Below are positions 44,745 through 52,363 of a stretch of 64,000 nt of DNA, piece by piece. Both the position numbers and the translations under genes were made by a program. Under the pieces are notes generated by a model. It worked only from the letters and a program-made list of their open reading frames with translations, was not told the DNA's origin and ran no database searches. Origin of the DNA: Citrobacter gillenii (GTDB taxonomy: Bacteria; Pseudomonadota; Gammaproteobacteria; Enterobacterales; Enterobacteriaceae); assembly GCF_013337685.1 (NCBI RefSeq), contig NZ_SUQN01000008.1, positions 186,001 through 250,000 of the forward strand. The letters run 5' to 3'. Numbering within the stretch: position 1 is the first letter of the stretch; each line of letters starts with the position of its first letter.

Positions 44745-45899
44745 ATGTCTGCAAAGATATCATTCTTTCCCGTTGGTAATGGGGATATGACACTCATCCA
44801 AACGGAAGATGGGCAAAATATTTTAATCGATTGTCACATAAGAAAAGGTAAGGAACACCCTGATGTTCTTTCTCAGTTAAAAGAAAAGCTAACTCGTGAT
44901 GAGAATGGTAGATTATTTATCCATCTATTTATTTGGTCTCATCCTGATAAAGATCATTGCTCCGGAATCTCAGAGCACTTCCATTTAGGCAAACCCGAAG
45001 ATTGGAGTGAAAGATCAGATAAAATTTTCATTAATGAAATCTGGTCCAGTCCGATAGTATTTAGACGACACAGTTCACAAAATCATAATTTATGCTCGGA
45101 TGCAAGAGATCTTAATTCGGAAGTAAAAAGAAGAGTTAATCTTTACAAAGAAGAAAAACAGTTAGGTTGTGTAGGTAATCAGGTTTTAGTCTTAGGTGAA
45201 GATGAAAATGGCAAAACTGATGATATCCTTGATATTGTACTGCAACTTGATAATACAACCCGGCTAATTAATGGTTCATACTCATACAATTTTGAGGCTC
45301 ATTTACTTGCACCATCACCCAAAAAAGATTTGGATGAGGATGAAGATAAGTTAGGTAAGAATCATTCAAGTGTAATTATCAATTTTGAGTTAAAAGGTGA
45401 TAATAAAACAGCATTCTTTTTAAGTGGTGGCGATGCAGAAGTAGTTTGTTGGGAAGGTGTCCGTAACCGCCTGTCTAAGAATTTCAACATGTCGTGGCTT
45501 GATTACGATATACTACAAACCCCGCATCATTGCTCTTGGCGATCTTTATCCCATGATAGTTCAAGCGGTAAAGGAGATGAAGCAAAAACATCCGAACTGG
45601 CGATGGAAGTATTCAACCGAGCAAAACAAAATGCTTTCATAATTGCAAGTTCCAACCCTATTGCAGATGATGCGAATGACCCTCCATCATATCGAGCAAA
45701 AAAAGAATACGAACAGATTGTTGATAAAGTAAAAGGTCAATTTTTGTGTGTGTCGGATCATAAAAAGAATGGAGAGAATATTCCGTTAGAGATTGAAATT
45801 TCCGATAACGGTATTAAGAAAATTGCTGCATCTGCATTAGGTATGGCTGAATCATCAAGTGCTGCTGTAAATAGACAAGGTGGTGGTGGTTATGCCTGA
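44745..45899 (+). CDS. ComEC-like metallo-beta-lactamase-fold protein with Gly4 C-terminus
   Basis: This 384-residue soluble protein has the MBL fold of the ComEC/Rec2 group. The metal motif is S65-H66-P-D68-K-D70-H71, with a downstream Ser-rich NHSSVIINF, FFLSGGDAE and TPHHCS (third and fourth ligand regions). It has no ComEC membrane domain. The last residues are NRQGGGGYA, unusual for an enzyme C-terminus and similar in style to a ubiquitin-like or CD-NTase tail that is trimmed and conjugated. The next genes encode the E2-E1 and JAMM enzymes that could do this. MBL proteins next to E1/E2/JAB genes were noted in comparative-genomics work by Iyer, Burroughs and Aravind; the substrate role is my inference. 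Confidence 0.82.
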   Translation: MSAKISFFPVGNGDMTLIQTEDGQNILIDCHIRKGKEHPDVLSQLKEKLTRDENGRLFIHLFIWSHPDKDHCSGISEHFHLGKPEDWSERSDKIFINEIWSSPIVFRRHSSQNHNLCSDARDLNSEVKRRVNLYKEEKQLGCVGNQVLVLGEDENGKTDDILDIVLQLDNTTRLINGSYSYNFEAHLLAPSPKKDLDEDEDKLGKNHSSVIINFELKGDNKTAFFLSGGDAEVVCWEGVRNRLSKNFNMSWLDYDILQTPHHCSWRSLSHDSSSGKGDEAKTSELAMEVFNRAKQNAFIIASSNPIADDANDPPSYRAKKEYEQIVDKVKGQFLCVSDHKKNGENIPLEIEISDNGIKKIAASALGMAESSSAAVNRQGGGGYA

Positions 45900-47766
45900 T
45901 TGTCTTAGTAAAAAGATAGATCAGTTGAGCACAATCCTTGCACCTTATGGTGCAAGGAAGCTTTCTACGAATGAATTATCAAAATTCAACGATAAATATG
46001 TTTGTGCTTGGGAATTAGTAACTGATTTAGAATTTAGTAATGAACCTATTGTATTGCAACTAAGATACAAAACTCTTAGTCAATTTGACATTCCAGATGT
46101 GTTTATTTCCTCACCTAAAATTGATGTTTGCCAACTCCCGCACTTAGAAAAAGATGGCAAGTTATGTGTTTGGCCTGACAGTTATATCATCGATCATAAT
46201 GATATGACCTATGCAGTCGATTTACTTAACGATGCTATACTAATGCTAAGAAAAGGAATAAGTGGAGATTTAAATGAGGATTTTATTGATGAGTTCCAGA
46301 ACTATTGGATTTATCAATGTAATAAAATAGATCGACTTATAAGCCTGTGTGATCTAACAAATAAAAACACAAGGTTGGTTTTCGCTTATCGGACTCGGAA
46401 ATTTGGAGTAATATATTCTGACACACAAAAAGAATTAATTAACTGGTTGGAAAACCAAAAAATATTGCCATTAGAATCGGATGAAAGTAATTCAAAAGAT
46501 AAGAGAATAAGGCAACAGCAACTCTCTAAAATAATTTCAATTCCATTGATATTCTTCAATGAAGCCTGGTATCCGAGTCAGTATCCCAAAACTGCAAGGG
46601 ATTTTTTTGAACTCATAAATCAGCAACAGGAAGATCCAGAAAGCACTATTGAATTGATCTTAAGATCTTGTGCTAATATGTTCAATGTCAAGCCAATAAT
46701 TCTAATTTCATTCCCAACCCATTCAGGGATGAATATTATAGGAATACAGATTCCTAAGGGAGTTAGTGATCTTGCCACTGACCGCTTTGATACCAGAGGT
46801 ATTAGTCGGGGTCGATTCAGAAACACAGCTTTATTAGATGGCTATAGAAATTACATCGATGGAAAGATTTTAAAAAATAGAATAGGCCAAACTAAAACAG
46901 AAAATCTTATAGTAGACCGTTCTGACGATTCTTGGTTAACAGGCCGTGAGCATAACAAAACTTACAAGAAAATCTCAGAACATAAAGTAGCTATCGTCGG
47001 ATGTGGTTCAGTAGGTTCTTCTGTATCAAGACTGTTACTTCAATCAGGCATTAGAAAAATGATGCTTTGGGATGATGATTTAATGAAGAGTGAAAACTCC
47101 TCTCGTCATCTATTAGGATTTGATTCTGTTTATAAAAATAAAGCATTAGCTCTTGCTTCAAGGCTACGGGAAGAGTTTCCAAATGCCTATATAGAAGCTT
47201 TTAATGAAGATTGGACAGAAGATTCCAAGAATAACCAGAAAATTGCAGAAGCCGATATTATAGTAAGCTGCACTGCACATTGGAATACTGAACAGCAGTT
47301 AATTAAAAGACAGTCGGAAGACATTCTTGGTGCTATTGTCTTTGCATTTGTTGAAGCTCATGCAATGGCTGGGCATGTAATAGTCAACCAAGTGGATTCT
47401 AATGCTTTTAATAGCTGGCATATTACAGAAGGTAAATATATAGGTGCATTAAAATATCCTGCTACTTACTGGAAAGAAAATACTCGCAAAAGAATAGCTG
47501 CATGTGCCGGAGAGTTCCAGCCATACGGAGCTATCCCATTGACTAATTTACATGCTCTAACGGCAAGAACAGTAATAGATCTAATCATGGATCGTTTTTC
47601 AAATAAATCTTTTGCATATAGTTACATAGGAAGAGAAGCAGAGCTTTTAGAACTTGGTGGTAACTGGAATGATAAATGGATTGCACAATTCGGAAACCCA
47701 GGAAAGGGTGATTGTATTATACCTTTGATTTTTGAAAATTCTAATTGGGAAAAAAGTGATGCATAA
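45892..47766 (+). CDS. Cap2-like E2-E1 fusion (ubiquitin-transfer-like) enzyme
   Basis: This protein is 624 residues from the ATG at 45892. That start overlaps the MBL stop by eight bases and has the GGTGGTGGTGG codons of the MBL tail as its ribosome site; in-frame GTGs just upstream are possible. The N-terminal E2-like domain (1-140) has candidate catalytic Cys92 in HLEKDGKLCVWPD. A middle linker/adaptor region follows (150-350). The C-terminal ThiF/E1 adenylation domain (360-610) has G370-C-G372-SV-G375, DDD394-396, SRH near 405 and the probable catalytic Cys538 (IAACAGEFQPYG). The layout matches Cap2 of type II CBASS, which ligates the C-terminus of the CD-NTase to targets, yet no CD-NTase is present here. 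Confidence 0.88.
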   Translation: MPDCLSKKIDQLSTILAPYGARKLSTNELSKFNDKYVCAWELVTDLEFSNEPIVLQLRYKTLSQFDIPDVFISSPKIDVCQLPHLEKDGKLCVWPDSYIIDHNDMTYAVDLLNDAILMLRKGISGDLNEDFIDEFQNYWIYQCNKIDRLISLCDLTNKNTRLVFAYRTRKFGVIYSDTQKELINWLENQKILPLESDESNSKDKRIRQQQLSKIISIPLIFFNEAWYPSQYPKTARDFFELINQQQEDPESTIELILRSCANMFNVKPIILISFPTHSGMNIIGIQIPKGVSDLATDRFDTRGISRGRFRNTALLDGYRNYIDGKILKNRIGQTKTENLIVDRSDDSWLTGREHNKTYKKISEHKVAIVGCGSVGSSVSRLLLQSGIRKMMLWDDDLMKSENSSRHLLGFDSVYKNKALALASRLREEFPNAYIEAFNEDWTEDSKNNQKIAEADIIVSCTAHWNTEQQLIKRQSEDILGAIVFAFVEAHAMAGHVIVNQVDSNAFNSWHITEGKYIGALKYPATYWKENTRKRIAACAGEFQPYGAIPLTNLHALTARTVIDLIMDRFSNKSFAYSYIGREAELLELGGNWNDKWIAQFGNPGKGDCIIPLIFENSNWEKSDA

Positions 47767-48241
47767 ATTTCATTGTGCCGAATTAGATTTCAAAATATGC
47801 ATCAGCCAAAGCATAGTAGATGAATTATTTTCTCATCGTCAAACCCACTGTTTTAGTAAAGAATCAGGAGGTATGCTATTTTCCAATAATCTCAATGATT
47901 CTGAGATTGAAATCAATAAAATAACTACACCAGGCTCTACTGACTTGAGGAAAAGAAATTATTTCAAGTTAGATGAGAAAAAAGCCAAAGAAGATATCAT
48001 ATCGTTATTCAAGCAGGGTTTCCACTACTTAGGTGACTGGCATACACATAACGAAGGAATGGCAAGCCCATCAGGAACAGATATCCGCAGTATCCAAGAC
48101 TTATTTATCAAATCAGGTCATACAAGACCTTTTTTTCTCATGCTAATAATCCCAAACAAAGAAAATATTTCACACTGTTATTTATCAGCAGCAGATGGGA
48201 AGATGTTATATAAATTCACATATCAAAAACCAAACAAATAA
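47759..48241 (+). CDS. Cap3-like JAMM (JAB) isopeptidase
   Basis: This protein has 160 residues from the ATG at 47759. A TTG further upstream is less likely. The eight-base overlap (ATGCATAA) repeats the arrangement at the previous junction. The JAMM zinc site is complete: E35 (KESGGMLF), H95 and H97 (GDWHTHNEG), S105 and D108 (SPSGTD). In CBASS, Cap3 removes Cap2-made conjugates; in Bil/Bub pathways the JAB enzyme also trims ubiquitin-like tails to a terminal Gly. Here it could trim Tyr-Ala from the MBL protein's Gly4 tail or reverse its conjugation. Confidence 0.87.
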   Translation: MHKFHCAELDFKICISQSIVDELFSHRQTHCFSKESGGMLFSNNLNDSEIEINKITTPGSTDLRKRNYFKLDEKKAKEDIISLFKQGFHYLGDWHTHNEGMASPSGTDIRSIQDLFIKSGHTRPFFLMLIIPNKENISHCYLSAADGKMLYKFTYQKPNK

Positions 48242-48256
48242 AAAGGTTGTAATTAT

Positions 48257-48649
48257 ATGAATAGCACAAGTAAATCATATCCACGGTGGTTAATCATATT
48301 AATACTGTTATTTATTTTTGCTGGCTTCGTTGTTCTTGGGGTAATAATTAATCATAAGTATCACTCTAATGAAAGCTTATCTAAATATATACTCTTAATT
48401 CCCCCTGCAATTTTGTCATTAGGTTTTTCTGTATTTTATAAAAGATACGAAGTACAAGCTGAGTGGCTATTTTCATTTGCGACAGCTTCGGCTGCGATAA
48501 GTTTATGCGTTGATTCTTTACCTGGTGTCCAAAATGACCTTTTCCCTATATTCCTTCAAAGCGGGTTAGGCTATGCACTTCTCGTAATAATTGCAGCATT
48601 GTCGTTCGCAAAAATAATTTCGGCTTTCGTCAGTAGATTCATAAACTAA
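48257..48649 (+). CDS. Four-helix membrane protein closing the operon
   Basis: This 130-residue protein has four membrane helices (about 10-32, 44-62, 70-88, 100-122) and short loops. It starts 15 bases after the JAMM gene and is followed by a terminator, so it is the last gene of the operon. As a second membrane protein in this conjugation operon it is a candidate effector or anchor. No domain recognised. Confidence 0.62.
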   Translation: MNSTSKSYPRWLIILILLFIFAGFVVLGVIINHKYHSNESLSKYILLIPPAILSLGFSVFYKRYEVQAEWLFSFATASAAISLCVDSLPGVQNDLFPIFLQSGLGYALLVIIAALSFAKIISAFVSRFIN

Positions 48650-48665
48650 TCATATTTCAATTCTT

Positions 48666-48703
48666 AAAAGTGTAGTTAATATTTTCAGTTGCTACACTTT
48701 TTT
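48666..48703. terminator. Terminator after the MBL/E2-E1/JAMM operon
   Basis: Arms AAAAGTGTAG (48666-48675) and CTACACTTTT (48692-48701), followed by further T, form an intrinsic terminator. It overlaps the end of the minus-strand gene and may serve both directions. Confidence 0.7.
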
Positions 48704-48876
48704 ACAGGAAAGAAAACAAAAGGGAATACAATAATATAATATATAGGTAGTAAAATTATAAATGTTTCACCAAGACTATTGCTGTTAGCTAATAGTTCAT
48801 TAACGAAAAAAGTGTATATGAATGATAACAGGAACATAAAAGCCAATAGATATAGTATTTTTTTATTATTAATCAT
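48685..48876 (-). CDS. Small two-helix membrane protein, unknown
   Basis: This 63-residue protein has two hydrophobic segments (about 6-28 and 36-58) and a KKCSN end. GAGG lies seven bases upstream of the ATG. It is convergent with the conjugation operon. Not recognised. Confidence 0.45.
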   Translation of the reverse strand: MINNKKILYLLAFMFLLSFIYTFFVNELLANSNSLGETFIILLPIYYIIVFPFVFFPVKKCSN

Positions 48877-48961
48877 AATCAGGCCTCATCTATTTTAACA
48901 ATAATTCATTGATACAACATTATATGAGTATGTCAATAGCATCTATATAGATGCAAGGTAT

Positions 48962-49105
48962 GACTAAACGAAGCGGAGCTTCGTTCAGTCTCCTTGTTTT
49001 TCGCCCTTCGGTTGAAAAAGAAAGAAAGTCAAAGTCTTATCTAACTAATTGACATAAATTGCATTTCTATTATAACTGTATTATGGGTGTGCAAGGATTG
49101 CTCAC
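48962..49105. other. Hairpin-rich segment before mobC, oriT candidate
   Basis: An inverted repeat with 13-base arms (12 paired) around GGA lies at 48962-48990. A weaker TTTTTC/GAAAAA hairpin lies at about 48998-49020. A third imperfect dyad (GGTGTGCA...TGCTCACC) lies at about 49085-49105. The segment sits directly upstream of a MobC-like and a relaxase gene, where the origin of transfer of mobilisable elements usually is. No known nic sequence was recognised. Confidence 0.4.
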
Positions 49106-49139
49106 CATAAAGCGAATACACATATGAAAAGGAGTTTCT

Positions 49140-49532
49140 ATGAGTAATACAATAACGTTATCCTATACAAATGATTTTAAACCAATCAACAATCATATCC
49201 CCTCTGCTCAATCTTTGCGAATACATTGTGTCAGTGTTCGATTTAATAAAGAAGAATTGGCTATTCTCAATAAAAACAGAGGTGACAAAAGCAAAGGCGA
49301 ATGGCTTCGTTTAACTTCCCTTGATAGGCTTCCTCCTGTTGTTCCTGCCATCAATGTCGAAACATGGAAGTCATTGTCTGATATATCCCAAAAGTTAAAC
49401 AGATTAATCAATCATCTGGACACAAAAAGTAGTAATAGTGAATTAACTAAAACAGAGATCTTTGCAGTCAAGAAACAGATCAAAGAGCTTCGTTCGTGCC
49501 TTACAGCTTCTGCTGACCTACCAGCGATGTAA
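49140..49532 (+). CDS. MobC-like relaxosome accessory protein
   Basis: This 130-residue DNA-binding accessory protein resembles plasmid MobC: VSVRFNKEELAILNKNRG, then EWLRLTSLDRLPPVVPAIN, then a helical LSDISQKLNRLINHLD segment. In MobC families these regions form a ribbon-helix-helix and a dimerisation helix that help the relaxase open oriT. AAGGAG lies six bases before the ATG. It is nine bases from the relaxase gene. Confidence 0.8.
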   Translation: MSNTITLSYTNDFKPINNHIPSAQSLRIHCVSVRFNKEELAILNKNRGDKSKGEWLRLTSLDRLPPVVPAINVETWKSLSDISQKLNRLINHLDTKSSNSELTKTEIFAVKKQIKELRSCLTASADLPAM

Positions 49533-49540
49533 GTCGTTAT

Positions 49541-50752
49541 ATGAAGGGAATGCAACGAATTAAAAGACACAAGAATTTCGTTAATGTAGTGAAGTATGTG
49601 TTGAAGCCTGGTTCTCACCATAGAAGCGATCCATTAGTCATAGGTGGCAATATGACTGGTGATTGTGCATATGAACTGATAGCAGAGTTTGACACAGCAA
49701 GTAAGCTTAGAAGTGACATTGCAAAACCGGCCTGGCATAACTCGCTTCGTCTTCCTCATGGAGATAAGCTTTCCAAAGAGCAATGGAAGCTGATAGCTGA
49801 CGATTACATGGCTCAGTTAGGTTTTAGTGACACTCATCTTCGTTGTTATATATTACACGATGACAGTGTGGGTCAGCACATACATATCATTGCTAACCGA
49901 ATAGATTCGGTATCAAGTAAGGTTAACTTAGGTAGACATGAAAGCCTTAAAAGTGGTCGCATAATCCAGGAACTTGAAATCAAATACAGTCTCACTATCA
50001 CAAAAGGCCCTGAACCACTAAAACCTACGGATACTGGAAAAGAAACAAAAAAAGCAAAAAAGATTTCCCGGAATGAAGCAATGTTTGAACAAAGAACAGG
50101 TGAGATCTGCAATAAGCAGCAGTTACAAATGCTCCTTGATAAAACTTTGGCAGATTCACCAGATGTGAAAACTTTCCTAATAAGGCTTGAGGAAGCGAAA
50201 GTTTCATGTACAGCTAACATAGCTACCACTGGGAGAATGAACGGATTTTCTTTCGTATTCAATGGTATTGCATTCAAAGCATCTCAACTTGGCAAAAAGT
50301 ATTCTTGGGTAAATCTTCAAAAGCTCATCGACTACGAGCCTGAACGAGACAACTCACAACTACTTGATACCAGCACAGTTGCTACTGCTACTGCTACTGC
50401 TACTGCTACTGCTACTGCTACTGCTACTGCTACTGCTACTGCTACTGCAAAAGATGTTGCTGCAACGGATATACCAAGGGAAAGCATAAGTGAAAAAATT
50501 GCTGAACTCGAACTTCGACTCAGAGAAGACAGAAGAAACGGAATCGTAGAAAAGATTCTTCAAAAAAATGTTGTACAACGGCAAAAACACTCCAGGCTTA
50601 GTGGCTGGATTCCATTCATAAGAAGGTTCATAGAGCTTCTCAGAAGCTATGGGAAGAGCATTCTTCACAAAACCCATACGACCTTATCAAAAATCCATGC
50701 AATAAAATCGTTAAACAAGTCGATGGAATTTCGTTTATATACAGTAAGTTAA
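49541..50752 (+). CDS. MOBP-type relaxase with Ala-Thr repeat
   Basis: This 403-residue relaxase nicks and pilots DNA in mobilisation. The candidate catalytic Tyr19 lies in VVKYVLKPG. The metal-binding motif III is H106-D-D-S-V-G-Q-H113-I-H115 followed by ANR. The C-terminal third has an Ala-Thr repeat (about residues 281-303) and a basic helical region. It is shorter than many MobA proteins and has no primase or type IV coupling domain. No type IV secretion genes are in the window, so transfer would need a helper. A second ATG at 49550 is a possible start. Confidence 0.85.
   Translation: MKGMQRIKRHKNFVNVVKYVLKPGSHHRSDPLVIGGNMTGDCAYELIAEFDTASKLRSDIAKPAWHNSLRLPHGDKLSKEQWKLIADDYMAQLGFSDTHLRCYILHDDSVGQHIHIIANRIDSVSSKVNLGRHESLKSGRIIQELEIKYSLTITKGPEPLKPTDTGKETKKAKKISRNEAMFEQRTGEICNKQQLQMLLDKTLADSPDVKTFLIRLEEAKVSCTANIATTGRMNGFSFVFNGIAFKASQLGKKYSWVNLQKLIDYEPERDNSQLLDTSTVATATATATATATATATATATATAKDVAATDIPRESISEKIAELELRLREDRRNGIVEKILQKNVVQRQKHSRLSGWIPFIRRFIELLRSYGKSILHKTHTTLSKIHAIKSLNKSMEFRLYTVS
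50381..50446 (+). repeat. Hexanucleotide repeat (GCTACT) x11 in the relaxase gene
   Basis: Eleven perfect tandem copies of GCTACT encode alternating Ala-Thr. Because the unit is six bases, slippage changes length but not frame. The opposite strand reads as poly-Ser, which makes a misleading open frame. Confidence 0.95.
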
Positions 50753-50962
50753 AAATCTCATTTGTGATAAACACTCAACCATTGGTTATTAATTTAGATT
50801 AAGTCAAGCAAAAATTGATCGTTATTACAGATCGATAATTCATTTATGATAGCCCACACCTATCAAGTAACAATCATCGATCGGTACAAGCAATTTTACT
50901 AAAGCCAACGAGTCATCGAGAATCCCTACAAACAGCATTTAATCTTTCAGATTGGGATAGCT

Positions 50963-51241
50963 ATGAAAAACGAAACTATAAAGTGTCCATTTTGCTTTAA
51001 AGAAAGCGAACATGGTGTTCGTGTCTGCACTGGCTGTCATTCGACTATCAAATATGGAGCCGTTTCATCCTGGTTAGCTTTACTCATAGGAATTGTGCTG
51101 TTAGTAATTGCTTTCTTCATATTCGCTATCAGTCAAAGCTTTATATTAACTGTCGTTATATATTTTGCATCAGCAATTTCTTTAAGATTTTATTTACGTA
51201 AGAAATTTGCACACAGAGCCCTTTTCATACATAAAAACTAA
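50963..51241 (+). CDS. Zinc-ribbon membrane protein
   Basis: This 92-residue protein has an N-terminal zinc ribbon (CPFC near residue 8 and CTGC near 22) followed by two membrane helices (about 36-56 and 58-76) and a basic tail. Similar small zinc-ribbon/TM proteins occur on plasmids and islands. The preceding 210 bases contain partial dyads around GATCGAT but no gene. Function unknown. Confidence 0.62.
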   Translation: MKNETIKCPFCFKESEHGVRVCTGCHSTIKYGAVSSWLALLIGIVLLVIAFFIFAISQSFILTVVIYFASAISLRFYLRKKFAHRALFIHKN

Positions 51242-51274
51242 CTCATCCATTTTAAATATAATAAGGAACATTAA

Positions 51275-51661
51275 ATGAATAACTTTGTTGTTACCTCATT
51301 TTTCATTGCGATATTTTTAATTTCTGGCTGTTCAACATCAGGGAACCAGAATCTTAAAAATGAAACACCACAAAGCCTCCAGTCAAAGATCATTAAAAAC
51401 AAAACAACTAAGACGGAATTGCTCACTAAGTTAGGTGAGCCTGATACAAGAACCACACTTGATGACGGAAATGAGCAGTGGAGATACTTCATGTATAACA
51501 ATCAGTTTAATGCCTCGACTTTTATCCCTGTTGTCGGTTTGCTAACTGGCGGTTCTCAGACTCAGTCTAAAACGCTTGAAATAGATTTTAAAGGAGAGAC
51601 TGTCAGTAAATGGGCTTTCTCCTCTGACAACAACAACACCAAAACTGGTATTCTTAATTAA
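51275..51661 (+). CDS. SmpA/OmlA-like lipoprotein
   Basis: This 128-residue lipoprotein has a signal peptide with a lipobox ending in Cys (LISGC, about residue 19). The body resembles the SmpA/BamE fold (TTKTELLTKLGEPDTRTTLDDGNEQWRY). AAGGA is found upstream. It is followed by another lipoprotein gene and a terminator. Such lipoproteins are frequent on mobile elements; the role is unknown. Confidence 0.72.
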   Translation: MNNFVVTSFFIAIFLISGCSTSGNQNLKNETPQSLQSKIIKNKTTKTELLTKLGEPDTRTTLDDGNEQWRYFMYNNQFNASTFIPVVGLLTGGSQTQSKTLEIDFKGETVSKWAFSSDNNNTKTGILN

Positions 51662-51679
51662 TTATTTCTGGATAAGAAA

Positions 51680-51997
51680 ATGAAAATATACTCAATTCTC
51701 ACAGTTATCCTTACTACACTTCTTTTAACCGCATGTAACAGTGAGCCATCCCAAGATGATATATACATTGCTTTCAAAAGTGTCGTAGATAGATCAAATG
51801 CAAGTATGAAAGCTCTGAACTCAAGTATTCCAGAAAAAGATCTTTTGAAAATTGATTATGTGAAGAAAGTTAGTTGCTCAGAAGAAGTAAACAATGTTTA
51901 CAACTGCATCGTAGATGCTTCCATTAACAATATGAAACAAACAAAACCAATTAGGTTGGTAAAATCAGACGGTATCTGGAAAGAAATACAACAATAA
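51680..51997 (+). CDS. Small lipoprotein
   Basis: This 105-residue protein has a signal peptide and lipobox (LLLTAC, Cys about residue 19). The mature part has two further Cys (VSCSEEV and YNCIVDA) that may form a disulphide. It lies 18 bases after the SmpA-like gene and just before a strong terminator, so the two are probably co-transcribed. No family named. Confidence 0.65.
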   Translation: MKIYSILTVILTTLLLTACNSEPSQDDIYIAFKSVVDRSNASMKALNSSIPEKDLLKIDYVKKVSCSEEVNNVYNCIVDASINNMKQTKPIRLVKSDGIWKEIQQ

Positions 51998-52017
51998 AAA
52001 TTACAAACCATCTAACT

Positions 52018-52045
52018 AAAAAGCCCCTAATAGTAGGGGCTTTTT
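52018..52045. terminator. Bidirectional intrinsic terminator
   Basis: Perfect arms AAAAAGCCCC and GGGGCTTTTT enclose an eight-base loop between the plus-strand lipoprotein genes and the minus-strand 77-aa gene. Confidence 0.9.
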
Positions 52046-52055
52046 ATTTGAATGT

Positions 52056-52289
52056 TCATTCAATATTTAGCTGTTTATTATAATTGTTACAGAAACCTTG
52101 TGCATCTTCAAGTGTAGTGTATTGAGTCGCTTCTGGACCATCATAAACATCATTAGTCCCTTCATAATAGATAAAAATGACTTTTTTACCTTCGACTTCT
52201 TTTATCTCTGCGGTAAGTCTTTTTTGAGAGGTTTTAAAATCACCTGTTGGGAGTGGTGATTTTGAGAAGGGATTTTTTCCATAAGCCAT
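52056..52289 (-). CDS. Small soluble protein, unknown
   Basis: This 77-residue protein has a Pro/Lys-rich start and a beta-type core (KVIFIYYEGTNDVYDGPEATQYTTLEDAQGFCNNYN). No signal or membrane segment. It shares the minus strand with the ankyrin-like gene upstream, 74 bases away. Not recognised. Confidence 0.5.
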   Translation of the reverse strand: MAYGKNPFSKSPLPTGDFKTSQKRLTAEIKEVEGKKVIFIYYEGTNDVYDGPEATQYTTLEDAQGFCNNYNKQLNIE

Positions 52290-52363
52290 GAGGTTGTTCT
52301 CTTATAAACCAAATGAGCTATAAGTATGATGCTATCCGTTGGGAAAATCAAACAAAAATTAGA

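Noticed and set aside
44258-48649. Standard type II CBASS operon
   Set aside because: No CD-NTase motif (GS followed by an Asp pair) is present in any product of the operon; the position is taken by an MBL-fold protein.
48998-49020. TTTTTC/GAAAAA hairpin as a separate intrinsic terminator
   Set aside because: The stem is weak and no upstream plus-strand gene needs it; I kept it only as part of the oriT candidate.
50360-50677. Minus-strand frame encoding a poly-Ser stretch
   Set aside because: It is the complement of the (GCTACT)11 tract in the relaxase gene; no ribosome site or conserved product.
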